A stretch of DNA of 64,000 bases, taken from assembly GCA_910584945.1 (NCBI GenBank), contig CAJUDY010000016.1, forward strand, positions 8,420 through 72,419, in the 5' to 3' direction. Each line of letters opens with the position of its first letter. Positions within the stretch are counted from its first letter, which is position 1. The notes under the pieces are model-generated. The model worked only from the letters and a program-made list of their open reading frames with translations. It had not been told where the DNA came from and did not search any database. The stretch comes from an uncultured Lachnospiraceae bacterium (lineage in GTDB: Bacteria; Bacillota; Clostridia; Lachnospirales; Lachnospiraceae). This document shows, one piece after another, positions 1 to 7,585 of this stretch. The position numbers and the translations under genes were made by a program.

Positions 1-1
1 A

Positions 2-649
2 GAAGTCATTGTCATCATCGGTCCTTCGGGCTGCGGAAAAAGCACGTTTCTGCGCTGTCTGAACGCCCTGGAAGAGATTCAGAGCGGCGAAGTGCTGCTG
101 GACGGAAAACCGGTTCGCAAAGAACTGAAGAGTGTCTCCACCATGCGGCAGAAGATCGGCATGGTGTTTCAGAGTTACGATCTCTTCCCCCACAAAACCA
201 TCCTGGAAAATATCCTGCTGGCGCCCATAAAAGTTCAGAAAAGAGACCGCCGCGACGTGGAAGAAGAAGCGCTGAACCTGCTCGCAAAGGTGGGCCTTGC
301 CGACCGGGGAGATGATTATCCCCGTCAGCTCTCCGGCGGCCAGAAGCAGCGGATCGCCGTTGTCCGCGCCCTGATCATGCACCCGGAAATCCTGCTGCTG
401 GATGAGATCACTGCAGCGCTGGACCCGGAGATGGTGCATGAAGTGCTGGAGGTTGTGCTCTCTCTTGCCGACAAAGGAAGCACCATGCTCATTGTCACAC
501 ACGAAATGGCATTCGCGAAAGCCATCGCAGACCGCGTCCTGTTTCTGGAGCATGGGGAGATCGCAGAAGAGAGCAACTCTCCAAAAGACTTTTTTGAAAA
601 ACCGGTAACAGAACGAGCCCGGCAATTTCTCCGCTCCTTCGAATATTGA
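2..649 (+). CDS. ABC transporter ATP-binding protein, polar amino acid type (5' truncated by window edge)
   Basis: ATPase subunit that would power an amino-acid importer at the inner face of the membrane. The frame is open from base 2, so the N-terminus (A-loop region) lies outside the window. Visible in order: Walker A GPSGCGKST, Q-loop VFQSYDLFPH, signature LSGGQKQR, Walker B ILLLDEITAALDP and the H-switch IVTHEMAFAKAIADRV. These order and spacing features match the GlnQ/HisP group. The usual DEPTSALDP is here DEITAALDP, but the catalytic Glu is kept. It is probably the last gene of an importer operon, since the next gene is on the opposite strand 20 bp away. The substrate cannot be told from this fragment. 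Confidence 0.9.
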   Translation, partial: EVIVIIGPSGCGKSTFLRCLNALEEIQSGEVLLDGKPVRKELKSVSTMRQKIGMVFQSYDLFPHKTILENILLAPIKVQKRDRRDVEEEALNLLAKVGLADRGDDYPRQLSGGQKQRIAVVRALIMHPEILLLDEITAALDPEMVHEVLEVVLSLADKGSTMLIVTHEMAFAKAIADRVLFLEHGEIAEESNSPKDFFEKPVTERARQFLRSFEY

Positions 650-669
650 CAGGGAATCCGCTTTCTTAG

Positions 670-987
670 CTAATTCTTTTCCAGGATTGCCGCAAGCTGC
701 TCCTTCGGATGATACCCCACCAGGGTATCCGTCACTTTCCCGTTTTTCATGAGGACGATGGTGGGGATGTTCTCCACCCGGAACATGGCCGAGAGCTCCC
801 GCTCCTCATCCACGTTCACCTTGCCAACCTTCACTCTGCCTTCGTATTCCTCCGCAATCTGCTCCACGACCGGCGCCAGCATCCTGCAGGGCGGACACCA
901 GACCGCCCAGAAGTCCAGCAGCACCGGCTGTTCGGACTTCATCACCTCTTTTTCAAAATTATTCTTTGTGATCGTTAATTCCGCCAT
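670..987 (-). CDS. trxA: Thioredoxin
   Basis: Cytoplasmic dithiol-disulfide oxidoreductase of 105 residues, the normal thioredoxin length. The active site near residue 30 is WCPPC instead of the canonical WCGPC, a change that usually alters redox potential. The conserved cis-proline segment ENIPTIV and the C-terminal helix are present. It starts 2 bp after the stop of the upstream FTR-like gene (990-1196), so the two are surely co-transcribed, and the neighbour is the likely reductant. A truncated paralogue of the same protein lies at 45073-45258. The family call is secure; the electron donor is inferred from gene order. Confidence 0.93.
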   Translation of the reverse strand: MAELTITKNNFEKEVMKSEQPVLLDFWAVWCPPCRMLAPVVEQIAEEYEGRVKVGKVNVDEERELSAMFRVENIPTIVLMKNGKVTDTLVGYHPKEQLAAILEKN

Positions 988-989
988 GG

Positions 990-1196
990 TTATTTCTTCT
1001 CCTTTGACTTATAATACAGCATACAATGACAATATCCCTCAAATCCCGGGTCCTTGATCTGCTCCCGGAACTCCTGACACATACACTTGTACTCCTCTTT
1101 TCTCTCGGTTCTGCAGGGGCAGTATCCGCCCGTCTGCTTAAGTCCCTCTTTTACCGTCCGGACAATTTCCTTATCCGGATTCAACACAATTTTCAT
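990..1196 (-). CDS. Ferredoxin-thioredoxin reductase catalytic-chain-like protein
   Basis: Small 68-residue protein with the Cys pattern of the catalytic (beta) chain of ferredoxin:thioredoxin reductase: YCPC, then CMCQEF, then GYCHCMLYY. In that family these Cys residues bind a 4Fe-4S cluster and form the redox disulfide that reduces thioredoxin using ferredoxin electrons. It is shorter than plant FTRc (about 110 residues) and no variable chain is nearby, as is usual for anaerobic bacteria. A strong AGGAGGTG site lies upstream of the ATG. Co-transcription with the WCPPC thioredoxin immediately downstream supports a ferredoxin-driven thioredoxin pathway. Function is inferred from motif and context. 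Confidence 0.8.
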   Translation of the reverse strand: MKIVLNPDKEIVRTVKEGLKQTGGYCPCRTERKEEYKCMCQEFREQIKDPGFEGYCHCMLYYKSKEKK

Positions 1197-1331
1197 TTGC
1201 CTGCACCTCCTGAAAGTGGATTTCCTTTGCTGTATGATGCCATTCTAACAGAAAAAACGGCAAAAGACTGTGACCAGGTCTCATTTCAAAGCTTTTTTAC
1301 CATATAAATACACGGATCTCGACCAAGATCA

Positions 1332-1595
1332 TCACAATCTCCCTCGGCCATCTTTACCGCCCGACAAAGCGCACACCACGGACCTGGGATTATACATCCC
1401 CTCTCCGGCCGCCGTATGGTATCCATCATACCAGTACGCCAGCTCTTCCCTCGTAATCCGCAGGATTCCCGTCATATAGGCAAGTTCCACATAGGCCTGC
1501 CCTTTCCGCAGATTGCGCAGGAATTCCAGATAATTCCGCCGGTCCTTTTCTGAGATAAAGTCCTTATGAAAGATGGCGTCCCATTCGTCCATCAA
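1332..1595 (-). pseudogene. Remnant of an AAA-ATPase-like/PD-(D/E)XK family protein
   Basis: The frame reads MDEWDAIFHKDF ... YLEFLRNLRKGQAYVELAYMTGIL, the Walker B and following segment of the large 'AAA-ATPase-like' (PF09820-type) proteins common in gut Clostridia. It then jumps directly to ELAYWYDGYH ... YNPRSVV, a motif that normally lies more than 100 residues later. The Walker A region, the middle and the nuclease-like C-terminus are missing. This is a gene with large deletions on both sides and one internal deletion, not a functional protein. A second ruin of the same family is at 28833-29770. Confidence 0.75.
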
Positions 1596-1705
1596 AAATT
1601 CAATCAGAATTTGTCTGCAAAGGAACTGGGGATTATGGCCGAGACTGATCTTCTGGGAAAAGCGGAGGCAGAAGATCCGATCGGGAACTTATGACGGAAA
1701 GACGC

Positions 1706-3307
1706 CTAAAGCTCCGCAAAAAGACTCCCCATCAGCTCCCACGCCGCGTCCCGCTCCCGCCTCTGCTCCGGGGTCAGCTTCTCGTAGGGGCACAGCATCG
1801 GGTGCTGTCTCGCCTCATCGTCGCGGTAGGGACCATAATGCCAGTTGTAAAAGGTATAAAACCGGAGCCAACGCATATGGTCCAGCTTGCGGTACATCTC
1901 CTTTGCAGCCTCCTGCCGGGTCGCCTGACAATACCGGTCATAGGCTTCCTTTACCGCGGACGCCGTAAGCTCTGTGATCCCCTCGTCGTCGAGAAGAATC
2001 CTGGTCTTCATCAGAAGATGGTCCGCCGCCACGATCTTGGACTGCCGGTGCAGGTCGTCCAGCTCGTTCCAGTCCAGCGTCGGATAGGCGACCGACCGCC
2101 GGAAAAGCTCGTTGATCATAATCGCCGCCCTGTTAAGCCCCGTACGGATGATCTGCTGCGGGGTATAGATGTCCTCGTTGGACCCGAAGCAGGAAACCCC
2201 CGGCGCCTTCCGGCTGCTGCGAAGATCGATGCGTCCGGTGATCCGGTAGTATTTATTCAAGGTCCAGAAGATGCTCCAGCCCGCCTGCTCGTCATCCTCG
2301 CAGATGATAATGCGGTCCGCCCGCTCCAGAATCGAAACATTTTCCGCCCAGGTTTCCTCATGGAAGATCAAGGCGTCTCCCGTGTCCGATTCCCCGTTCA
2401 TGGAAAACACCTTTTCCAGGTGGGGATGTACCGCAAGAAAGATTCCCGCGCCGCCGAAGATATGATAGGCCACATGCTGCTCAGTGGACACAACATTGGT
2501 CAAAATCGCCCGCTCCAGGATGCTGGACCCATAGTTTCCAAAACCGATGAGCACAATCGCCGACTCATGACGGCACAAGGGCCTGGATCGCCAGTACTGT
2601 CTGGCACAGCATTCATAGCTGTGGAAAAAGTTGATATTTCCGGACAGCTGATCCTGGCCGTTGGTTGTCCTGGCATAGACCTCCACCGGCAGTTTATGCA
2701 GATTGACCGCCCGGCTGTTGACGCCGATATCATTTTCCTTCATCAGGAAAACCTTACATTTGGCCCCGACGCCTTTCTTTTTCTCCACAATCCGGTGCAG
2801 CGACGCGGCGAGATAGATACAGGGATAATCCGGGATCTCACTCTGACTGCTCCTCTTCTCTCCGTAGATGATCAGCGCATCCGGATCTTCTCTGTAGATG
2901 TTGTCGGCAAGGGTACTGGATTCCACCCCGCAGTCTGCAAAGTAATACCAGTTTTTCCGCCGTTTAAGGCCCAGCAGAAAAAACGGCAGCCCCTCGCTGG
3001 TGATGAAGGACACCACCGCCCCCAGCAGAGTCACCATCATACCGGCAGACAGCAAAAGGAAAATCATTCCTACCATATGTCCCAGAGGCGTCACCGGTAC
3101 CAGATCCCCGTATCCTACCGTAGACAGCGTCACCAGCGAGTACCAGAAAGCGTCCCCGAAAGTCCGGATCACCGCGTCGCTGCTTGATGACTCCGAACAG
3201 TACAGGATCGCAAGCAGGCCCACATAGACCAGGGCGATGCCTGCGATCAGATACAGATAGAGATTCCTTCTGGCTTTTCTTACGATTTTTAAAAGCTTTC
3301 CGCCCAT
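1706..3307 (-). CDS. Potassium channel protein with TrkA-N-like and RyR domains
   Basis: 533-residue membrane protein. Near the N-terminus there are two hydrophobic helices around a pore loop with the K+ selectivity filter TVGYGD. Then come Rossmann-type cytoplasmic segments (ALIIYGEK and a second with GFGNYG, like RCK/TrkA-N). At the C-terminus is a stretch resembling a RyR domain (HMRWLRFYTFYNW ... HPMLCPYEKL). This arrangement, a two-helix channel with nucleotide-sensing domains and a terminal RyR repeat, is known in bacterial K+ channels. I start at the ATG at 3305-3307, since any longer frame would lie across the flavodoxin gene. The start overlaps the flavodoxin 3' end by 19 bp, suggesting translational coupling. 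The start is less certain than the function. Confidence 0.85.
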   Translation of the reverse strand: MGGKLLKIVRKARRNLYLYLIAGIALVYVGLLAILYCSESSSSDAVIRTFGDAFWYSLVTLSTVGYGDLVPVTPLGHMVGMIFLLLSAGMMVTLLGAVVSFITSEGLPFFLLGLKRRKNWYYFADCGVESSTLADNIYREDPDALIIYGEKRSSQSEIPDYPCIYLAASLHRIVEKKKGVGAKCKVFLMKENDIGVNSRAVNLHKLPVEVYARTTNGQDQLSGNINFFHSYECCARQYWRSRPLCRHESAIVLIGFGNYGSSILERAILTNVVSTEQHVAYHIFGGAGIFLAVHPHLEKVFSMNGESDTGDALIFHEETWAENVSILERADRIIICEDDEQAGWSIFWTLNKYYRITGRIDLRSSRKAPGVSCFGSNEDIYTPQQIIRTGLNRAAIMINELFRRSVAYPTLDWNELDDLHRQSKIVAADHLLMKTRILLDDEGITELTASAVKEAYDRYCQATRQEAAKEMYRKLDHMRWLRFYTFYNWHYGPYRDDEARQHPMLCPYEKLTPEQRRERDAAWELMGSLFAEL

Positions 3308-3762
3308 GTTTTCAGATCTGCGGCATGGACTCTTCCATTCAGCATTTTCCCTTCTTTTACTGTAGCCGACGGAACCACCTCTTTCAGCGTCTTTGCGGTC
3401 TTTCCAAGTCCGCTTCCGCCGGAGGTGGCGAAGGGCGCGATCACCTTGCCGCCAAAATCGTAGGCCTCGAGAAAGGACTTGATGATCGTGGGCGCCGTAT
3501 ACCACCATATGGGAAAGCCCACAAAGATCACATCATGTCCCGCAATATCTGCGGAAGTGTCCGCAAGGGCCGGACGGGAAGAGGGATCGTTCATCTCCAG
3601 GCTGCTGCGGCTCTTTTTATTCATCCAGTCCAGATCCGCGCTCGTATACGGAACCTCCGGTCGGATCTCATACAGATCCGCGTTTGCTGCCTTTGCCAGC
3701 TCCTTTGCTGCCCGGGCGGTCACGCCGCTGGCGCTGAAATACGCTACTAATTTTTTACTCAT
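3289..3762 (-). CDS. Flavodoxin
   Basis: 157-residue FMN-binding electron carrier. It begins KLVAYFSASGVTARAA, the phosphate-binding loop of flavodoxins, and contains VGFPIWWYTAPTIIKSFLE, which packs on the isoalloxazine ring in the flavodoxin_4 group. The start at 3762 is chosen because AGGAGG lies 7 bp upstream; a frame extension to 3822 has no such site. It is the first gene of a two-gene unit with the K+ channel. The low-potential carrier role follows from the family. A specific redox partner is not visible. Confidence 0.88.
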   Translation of the reverse strand: MSKKLVAYFSASGVTARAAKELAKAANADLYEIRPEVPYTSADLDWMNKKSRSSLEMNDPSSRPALADTSADIAGHDVIFVGFPIWWYTAPTIIKSFLEAYDFGGKVIAPFATSGGSGLGKTAKTLKEVVPSATVKEGKMLNGRVHAADLKTWAESF

Positions 3763-3871
3763 ATGGATTCCTCCTGGTCTGTTGTCTTCTAATCTAAAAA
3801 TAACACTTAGAGCCCGCTCCAATCAAGAGGTATTTTCAAAAGGGGGCTATCGGGAAATAGATAGTTCTAAG

Positions 3872-3959
3872 CAGGGGCAGGTGTGATCCATGCGGATCTC
3901 ACCTGCCCCTGAAATTATCCATTAAAAAGAAAAAAGATGGCTGACGACAACCATCTTTT
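3872..3959 (+). promoter_or_regulatory. Hairpins in the IS left end, upstream of and over the transposase start
   Basis: Positions 3872-3911 form a nearly perfect stem: CAGGGGCAGGTG, one mismatch, GATCC, a 4-nt loop, then the complementary halves. A second stem, AAAAGATGG (3932-3940) with CCATCTTTT (3951-3959), covers the first possible ATG and ends in T residues. Such structures at IS ends typically block transcription entering from the flank and limit transposase translation. The same structures recur at 11562-11649 in copy 2. The role is inferred from position. Confidence 0.6.
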
Positions 3960-5739
3960 CTCCGTTCCATGTTATAATGGAACTATGCTCAAACAAGATT
4001 ATTATAATGACTTTTTTGATATTGGTCAACAAAAAATCAACTTCAGTTTCTTCGAATTGAGCTTACCCGATGACGATCCAGTCTATACCCTGAAAAAAGT
4101 GATGGAGGAATTAGATTTTTCAGGCCTTCTGGCCTGTTATTCAGACAAGGAAAGAACCGGGTATAACCCAATCATGCTGTATTCTGTGGTTACTTACGCA
4201 AATATGCGGGGAGTCAGGGCAGTTGATCGTATTGTGGACCTGTGCCAGAGGGACCTTGCATTTATCTGGCTGACAAAAGGGCAGAAGCCCCAGAGGGATG
4301 CTTTTTATGACTTTAAAGGGAAAAAACTGACGGGCGAAATCCTGGATGAATTGAACTACCAGTTTATGCGCCGCCTGCAAAAGGAAGGACTCATTACACT
4401 GAAAGAACTCTACATCGATGGGACAAAGATTGAAGCGAACGCAAACAGATACACGTTTGTCTGGCGGGGAAGCATAAACTATCATCTTGCCGGTCTGCTG
4501 GACACCATAGATGCCCTTTACGCAAAGTACAACGCATTCCTGTATGAAAATGGATATGGACCGGAATACGACCTTGGAGAAGCCCGGATGTTCGTGATCG
4601 AGGGGATGGAAAAGGTCAGGAAAGTGATCGAAGAAAACAGGAGGCGGAAGCTGACAAAGCATAAGAAAATCGCGAACAATACCATCATTGAGATCGATAA
4701 CTGTTCTCCGCTTGAGATCTTAAAACTGCAGAAAAATCTGATGCGGATTGCAGAAGGCGAAGGGATCCTGTTTGTCAGCGGAAAGGGAAAGCACAAGCCA
4801 GAGATCCAGCAGCTTTATGAGGAGCTGGAAGAATGCGGCAGGCGGCTTATGGAATATAAGGAATGTTTTGAGATCATGGGGAAAGAACGTAACAGCTATT
4901 CCAAAACTGATCTGGAAGCGACGTTCATGCGGATGAAAGAGGACCATATGCTGAATGGGCAGTTAAAGCCGGCATACAATGTCCAGATTGCGGTAGAGAA
5001 TTACTTCATTGTCCACAGTTATGTGAGCAGTGACCGGACGGACTACAACACGCTGATCCCTGTTTTGGAAAAGCATCAGGGGGCATTCGGAGATACACTG
5101 GAGGCGGTTACTGCCGACAGCGGCTACTGCAGCGAAAAGAACCTGATGTATCTGAAGGAGAACGGAATCCGGAGCTATATCAAGCTCCAGGACCATGAGA
5201 AACGGAAGACCCGCGCATACAGAGAAGATATTGGAAAGTATTACAACATGACATACGCTGTCTTTGAAGATGAGCATTATTATATCTGCCATGATGGAAG
5301 GGAGCTGCGCCATATCCGGACAGAAAGTAAAGAACAGGATGGATATACCCAGACGTTTGAAGTATATGGATGTGCGGACTGCAGCGATTGCGTGCACAAA
5401 GCCAGATGCCTTTATAAATACAATGCCGAAAAGAATCCTGACCGGAATAAAGTCATGAAGATCAACGAACGATGGGAAGAACTGAAAGAAGAATCCAATG
5501 GGAACATCCAGAGCGAGACGGGTATCCTGAAACGACAGACACGCTCAATCCAGACGGAAGGACACTTCGGGGACATTAAGGAAAACGAGGACTTCCGGCG
5601 GTTCAACTATCGGTCGGCGGAAAAAGTATATAAAGAGTTTATGCTGTACGTAATCAGCAGGAACATTATGAAATACCATCGGTTTCTACATCATGAGATC
5701 GAAAAATATGAAGGAAAAAAGGAGCAGAAAGCAGCTTAG
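3937..5739 (+). CDS. IS1182-family transposase (copy 1)
   Basis: 600-codon DDE transposase. The N-terminal half has the DUF772-like helical domain (ERTGYNPIMLYSVVTYANMRG). The catalytic core shows YIDGTKIEANANRYTF (first Asp), VTADSGYCSEKN (second Asp) and QTEGHFGDIKENEDFRRF (Glu region). Between the last two is a Cys cluster (CADCSDCVHKARC) that may bind metal. The frame opens at 3937, but this ATG sits in a hairpin and has no good ribosome-binding site. A second ATG at 3985, preceded by TATAAT, is a plausible alternative start. The protein is identical to that of copy 2, so both insertions are recent. Confidence 0.9.
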   Translation: MADDNHLFSVPCYNGTMLKQDYYNDFFDIGQQKINFSFFELSLPDDDPVYTLKKVMEELDFSGLLACYSDKERTGYNPIMLYSVVTYANMRGVRAVDRIVDLCQRDLAFIWLTKGQKPQRDAFYDFKGKKLTGEILDELNYQFMRRLQKEGLITLKELYIDGTKIEANANRYTFVWRGSINYHLAGLLDTIDALYAKYNAFLYENGYGPEYDLGEARMFVIEGMEKVRKVIEENRRRKLTKHKKIANNTIIEIDNCSPLEILKLQKNLMRIAEGEGILFVSGKGKHKPEIQQLYEELEECGRRLMEYKECFEIMGKERNSYSKTDLEATFMRMKEDHMLNGQLKPAYNVQIAVENYFIVHSYVSSDRTDYNTLIPVLEKHQGAFGDTLEAVTADSGYCSEKNLMYLKENGIRSYIKLQDHEKRKTRAYREDIGKYYNMTYAVFEDEHYYICHDGRELRHIRTESKEQDGYTQTFEVYGCADCSDCVHKARCLYKYNAEKNPDRNKVMKINERWEELKEESNGNIQSETGILKRQTRSIQTEGHFGDIKENEDFRRFNYRSAEKVYKEFMLYVISRNIMKYHRFLHHEIEKYEGKKEQKAA

Positions 5740-5807
5740 ACAAAGGAGCACTTCTCAAAATCCAAACAAGGGGGTTCTGCGCCCCAAAACAGATACTTCT
5801 AAAAGGA

Positions 5808-5869
5808 GGAGACAGTCCGGTAAAAATCCAGGGTCTTGAAAAAGCCTGAATTTCTAAGGGACTGTCTCC
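5808..5869 (+). terminator. Hairpin downstream of transposase, copy 1
   Basis: GGAGACAGTCC at 5808-5818 pairs with GGACTGTCTCC at 5859-5869 around a 40-nt loop, inside the right end of the element. It probably ends or insulates transcription at the IS border. The identical structure in copy 2 is at 13498-13559. Confidence 0.5.
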
Positions 5870-5895
5870 TTCTTACCTATCAGGGGCATAAATCG

Positions 5896-7389
5896 TTATT
5901 TCCCGATAGCCCCTTTTATTTTTTTCGCCACATGTTCTTTCCGATCCAGATAAAAAATAATCTGACAGGTAATGATCAGATAGAAGCGAAGCTCTGAATC
6001 CAAATTCTTCAAATGGATGCCGTAGGCAGCTTCCAGCCTTTCCAGCCGATAGATCAGTGTATTGCGATGGATATTCAGTTCCTTTGCAGCAGTAGCAATG
6101 CTTCCGCCACAGTTCATAAAGGCATAAATTGTCTGAATCATACGGATCCCGTTTGCTTTGTCCTGTGTATACAGATTCAGGATACCAGGATGACAAAAAG
6201 ACCGTATATCTCCCAAAGAATACAATGACTCTATAACCACATTTTTATAATCATCCAGGAAATAATAAATGCCGCTTTCATCTTTCCCCTGAAGTGCAAG
6301 AACCCCCTGTGTATAAGCATAGCGGATATCTGTCAGGCTGTTCACGATTGTACTGCAGCCAGCGATCATGCCCTGCCCGGCCAAATAAGAAGTCAGATTG
6401 GTGGAATAGGACGGGATCAGCTTTCGCGTAGGATTGCGAATCACCAGAACCACTGTATGGTTGATATAAGTACCTAAGCTGTCTGGAAAAAGGAGTCCTA
6501 ATCGGAACAGTACCGGCTCCCGTTCATCTCGGTTAAATTCCCGTTCATCTGGAAAACGAATACACAGCAGCTGATAACGATCCTCCTGTTTCCAGTGCAG
6601 CTGCCTCAGATACTGGTCATGAAGCACCGGATCCACAGTCTTTCCCTGAAGGATTGCGTCAATATAGTAGGTGCGCTCCGATGAAAAATGAGGTATTTTT
6701 CCACTGACGGCAAAAGACATGCTGAGAATATCGGCGATGATTTTGGCAAGCTGAACCTCGGATCGTGTAAAAGGCTTATTGATATCCGTCATGCCGAGTC
6801 CGGCAAACAAAATTCCATCGTACAGAAGAGGAGCGGAAATGTGGTTTTCATTGTTAGGAAATGGGGACTGATAGGTCAACAGCTGCCCCTGCTCATGCTT
6901 TTTCCTGATTTCTTTACGGAATTTCGCAGGATATGCCTCGTATCGGGAGAAACCATTTTCCAGAACAGATTGCCATATACTTCCTTCTATGGAACCATGA
7001 AATTCTCCAGCATACATCAACGTCCGTGAACTGGTGTCGATGATGGCAACTGGGTTATCCAGCATTTTCACAGCCAGATTCAGTACTTCCTGCGGATGAT
7101 GTCCGTCCAACGCAGTAGATAGAACTTCATTATACCAGTTGTTGTAGCGGATAAACACTTGCTGTACCTCAATGAGAAGATATAAAGCATCGGTCTCATC
7201 CTTTACATAAAGGCCGCAGGCTGCATCCGGACCCGGTTCTCCGGTGGTGATGTAGATCAAGTTTGAATCCGGCTCTCTGAAACGGTCAATCTGTACTCCA
7301 GAAAAACGAGTGTCCTCATCTACAGGAGCAATTCCAGTATAAGAAATGCTGTATGTTTCATCAATGATCATGTCATAACTCAGCAGCAT
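5896..7389 (-). CDS. PucR-family transcriptional regulator of the demethylase operon
   Basis: 497-residue DNA-binding regulator. The C-terminus carries the PucR helix-turn-helix, GSIATAAKELNIHRNTLIYRLERLE. The middle has a GAF/diguanylate-like sensory stretch. PucR-type proteins usually activate a divergent catabolic operon in response to its substrate, and here the gene is divergent from the LigM-like/MFS operon across a 196-bp AT-rich gap. The ATG at 7387-7389 is chosen because AAGGAGG lies 7 bp upstream; an in-frame TTG further up falls inside that site. The final residues GAIGK and the stop codon are encoded by the inverted repeat of IS copy 1, so a few native C-terminal residues were lost. 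The helix-turn-helix is intact, so the protein is probably functional. Confidence 0.85.
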   Translation of the reverse strand: MLLSYDMIIDETYSISYTGIAPVDEDTRFSGVQIDRFREPDSNLIYITTGEPGPDAACGLYVKDETDALYLLIEVQQVFIRYNNWYNEVLSTALDGHHPQEVLNLAVKMLDNPVAIIDTSSRTLMYAGEFHGSIEGSIWQSVLENGFSRYEAYPAKFRKEIRKKHEQGQLLTYQSPFPNNENHISAPLLYDGILFAGLGMTDINKPFTRSEVQLAKIIADILSMSFAVSGKIPHFSSERTYYIDAILQGKTVDPVLHDQYLRQLHWKQEDRYQLLCIRFPDEREFNRDEREPVLFRLGLLFPDSLGTYINHTVVLVIRNPTRKLIPSYSTNLTSYLAGQGMIAGCSTIVNSLTDIRYAYTQGVLALQGKDESGIYYFLDDYKNVVIESLYSLGDIRSFCHPGILNLYTQDKANGIRMIQTIYAFMNCGGSIATAAKELNIHRNTLIYRLERLEAAYGIHLKNLDSELRFYLIITCQIIFYLDRKEHVAKKIKGAIGK

Positions 7390-7501
7390 GTCCAAACCTC
7401 CTTTTTGGCAGTTCTGGTATAATTCATCCTTGTCTGAGACTACCTGATATATTTGGTTAAAAATGTAGAAAATATATCGAAATAATCGGTGTAAATAACC
7501 A

Positions 7502-7530
7502 TTTTAAACAAAGTAATGAAAGCTTATAAT
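7502..7530 (+). promoter_or_regulatory. Probable promoter of the demethylase operon
   Basis: TATAAT at 7525-7530 with a weak -35 (TTTTAA, 7502-7507) 17 bp upstream. A poor -35 fits an activator-dependent promoter under the divergent PucR regulator. The region 7390-7585 is strongly AT-rich and holds no gene. Confidence 0.45.
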
Positions 7531-7585
7531 GAATTATACAAGTAAACCGAGCAAAAAACAATGCTGTAAAGAAAGGAGAGCAACT

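Larger units (their letters stand above)
3842..5913 (+). mobile_element. IS1182-family insertion sequence, copy 1
   Basis: About 2.07 kb bounded by inverted ends GGGGCTATCGGGAAATA (left, 3843 on) and its complement (right, ending 5913). One transposase gene occupies most of it. A strong hairpin lies just inside each end. The left end shows five G and the right end four C, so the exact border is uncertain by 1 bp; both ends are also preceded by AAAA, which may be target preference or an extension of the terminal repeat. The right end runs into the 3' end of the pucR-like gene and supplies its last codons and stop. Confidence 0.88.

Noticed and set aside
1691..3187. 498-codon open frame on the plus strand
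   Set aside because: It lies antisense to the potassium channel, has no ribosome-binding site and reads as a Pro/Arg/His-rich shadow of GC-rich codons.
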